Shown here: piece by piece, positions 62,793-64,000 of the stretch | Layout: every line of letters starts with the position of its first letter | How positions within the stretch are numbered: position 1 is the stretch's first letter | Source: Clostridium frigidicarnis | GTDB taxonomy: Bacteria > Bacillota > Clostridia > Clostridiales > Clostridiaceae | Direction of reading: 5' to 3' | Length of the DNA: 64,000 nucleotides | Assembly: GCF_900111985.1 (NCBI RefSeq) | Contig: NZ_FOKI01000008.1 | Coordinates: 62,001-126,000, forward strand | The notes under the pieces: generated by a model | Told to the model about the DNA's origin: nothing | Database searches by the model: none | The model's input: the letters and a program-made list of their open reading frames with translations, nothing else | Translations under genes and position numbers: made by a program

Positions 62793-64000
62793 TTATTTTT
62801 TCTTTTTCATAAACAATACAATACCTATATTAGAAATTAAAGTTAAACCTACGAGCCCTCCTATTGCCTTATTCATATTGCTACTATAAAGATTTTTAAA
62901 TTCACCTATAGCTTCTCTTAAATCTCCATTATTTTCTTTTAAAGCATCTATCATTTCCTTGTCATAATTAATATCCTCTGAAGATTCTTCATCTGAATCT
63001 TCATCCTCATCTTCATCTTCCCCATTTGAATCCTCAGAATTTACACTATTTGAGCTACCTCTATTTATATTTTTTAAGCCCTTTCTATTAGAATTACTTC
63101 CACTATCCTCACTATTAGAATTAGTATTAGACTCTTTATTGATATTGTCGTTATCATTTACTTCTACATTGTTGTCATCTTTATTATCATTATCTGGTTT
63201 ATTTTCGGTAGATGGCTTGTCTTCTTTATCTATTTCTATAATGCTATATAAAGAAAAATCTTTAGTTTTAAATACTACATTCTTACCATCCACTTTAAAA
63301 TCAAGTTCTTTTACACTTCCATCTTCAAACAGTTTTACTACTTTTATTATTTTATTATCCTTAATAACATAATCCTCTGGTAATGTTATAGATACACTTA
63401 CATAATCCTTAGGCTCTATTACTTTACCATCAGCTTCTATTTTAATGTCATATAAAGAAATAAGATTAGAGGTACTGTTAATTTTGCTTAATATTTGTTT
63501 TGCACTTGTATACTTTGACTCATCATCTTTTATTATATTTTTTACATTTAATATACTGTTTTCTGGTAAAATTCCTTTGTTGAAATTAACTTTTATGTTA
63601 TTGTCATTATTTTTTATCTCTAAATTTTCTGAAGGTCTTTTCTTTAAATTCTTTACAGCATCATCAAGTTCGTTCAAATAATCTTCCATTGTTTTAAAAT
63701 ACTTTTTAAGTTTATCTTTATTTGTTTCTTTTTCTATGTCTTTTTCATTTGCTCCCATATATTTTTCCATCTTTTGGATTACAGTTTTTAACTTATTATG
63801 ACTTTCCTCAGTATAATCTACATCTTTATATTCTTTTACTTCTTTTAAACAATCTTTTAATTCTTTAAGTTTATTTGAACATTTAACTTTTATTTCTTCT
63901 TCTAATCCATTAATTGCTTTATCAATATCATTTATATATTTTTCTATCTTTTCTAATGTTTTATCTAAACCTTTTAAATCTCCATTGTCTATTTCTTTTT
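62793..64000 (-). CDS. Membrane-anchored surface protein (partial, runs off the right edge)
   Basis: The reading frame is open from the stop at 62793 to the right edge, giving at least 401 residues; the start lies outside the window. The N-terminal visible part is helical and charged, with YKDVDYTEESHNKLKTVIQK and EDYLNELDDAVKNLKK, similar to FIVAR-type surface repeats. A beta domain follows (IKIEADGKVIEPKDYVSVSI; KLFEDGSVKELDFKVDGKNV; FKTKDFSLYSIIEID). Then come an Asn/Asp/Ser/Glu-rich linker and a C-terminal helix GGLVGLTLISNIGIVLFMKK ending KKKK. No LPxTG motif is seen before the helix. It may be a surface partner of the DUF4430 lipoprotein. Confidence 0.75.
   Translation of the reverse strand, partial: KEIDNGDLKGLDKTLEKIEKYINDIDKAINGLEEEIKVKCSNKLKELKDCLKEVKEYKDVDYTEESHNKLKTVIQKMEKYMGANEKDIEKETNKDKLKKYFKTMEDYLNELDDAVKNLKKRPSENLEIKNNDNNIKVNFNKGILPENSILNVKNIIKDDESKYTSAKQILSKINSTSNLISLYDIKIEADGKVIEPKDYVSVSITLPEDYVIKDNKIIKVVKLFEDGSVKELDFKVDGKNVVFKTKDFSLYSIIEIDKEDKPSTENKPDNDNKDDNNVEVNDNDNINKESNTNSNSEDSGSNSNRKGLKNINRGSSNSVNSEDSNGEDEDEDEDSDEESSEDINYDKEMIDALKENNGDLREAIGEFKNLYSSNMNKAIGGLVGLTLISNIGIVLFMKKKK

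Noticed and set aside
1-64000. CRISPR array, tRNA or rRNA genes
   Set aside because: No spaced direct repeats, cloverleaf-like sequences or conserved rRNA words were seen on reading through.

Overview
The window is A+T-rich DNA with short intergenic gaps, strong GGAGG ribosome sites and compact rho-independent terminators. It carries a lactate-oxidising Etf complex, a glycyl-radical microcompartment locus, PfoR, AbrB and YARHG/zinc-ribbon proteins. Together these point to the chromosome of a gut-type anaerobic Clostridium (sensu stricto, near C. perfringens or its relatives). The genus call is inference from gene content; no rRNA or tRNA is present to confirm it. Most genes lie on the minus strand.

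Layout. 1-9.3 kb: a choline-degrading locus read leftward. It runs Fe-alcohol dehydrogenase, MerR regulator, then a DMT-type membrane carrier, a small winged-helix protein, two BMC-H shell proteins, an AdhE-like aldehyde dehydrogenase homologue, choline TMA-lyase CutC, and the start of its activase CutD, which is cut by the window edge. CutC keeps Cys489, Glu491, Asp216 and Gly821. The aldehyde dehydrogenase homologue has Ser251 where the catalytic cysteine should be. 9.5-20.2 kb: mixed housekeeping and orphan genes (soluble chemoreceptor, GreA-like factor, PepF, FAD oxidoreductase, AbrB, AAA-ATPase/nuclease) with several gene remnants between them. 20.6-25.3 kb: a sigma factor with a four-gene ABC exporter. 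25.4-30.2 kb: electron-bifurcating lactate dehydrogenase lctBCD with a FadR-type regulator and a nested palindromic operator. 30.2-35.8 kb: zinc-ribbon membrane proteins, a TPR-TM-YARHG protein, a shortened pyruvate-kinase-like protein and an orphan gene. 36-41.2 kb: a glycerol-3-phosphate-type ABC importer and a TudS-related protein. 41.3-45.9 kb: MBOAT/DHHW/SGNH cell-envelope acylation genes. 46-51.7 kb: ldh, a zinc-ribbon peptide, ornithine cyclodeaminase under a near-consensus promoter with a cre site, and catalase. 51.9-58.2 kb: PfoR, a GlnK/GlnL-like two-component pair, PatB, ExoIII and a UPF0303 protein. 58.6-64 kb: an ECF transporter with a DUF4430 lipoprotein (possibly cobalamin uptake) and a surface protein that runs off the right edge.

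Two features are not explained by the genes. First, three families of small dispersed hairpin repeats of about 68-76 bp occur (A, B and C). At 35.83-36.0 kb an A element sits inside a B element, so the B hairpin is split in two and A is flanked by a TTA direct repeat. Second, the intergenic spaces hold decayed gene pieces: a LysR fragment, a Uma2-type fragment with a stop codon, a duplicated piece of lctD, a duplicated piece of the catalase gene with a stop codon, a possible GNAT tail and a possible IS3 OrfA start. These point to past insertion, duplication and deletion around small mobile hairpins.

Start codons were moved from the longest possible ORF wherever a ribosome site argued for an internal start. 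All function calls come from reading motifs by eye; no database search was run.
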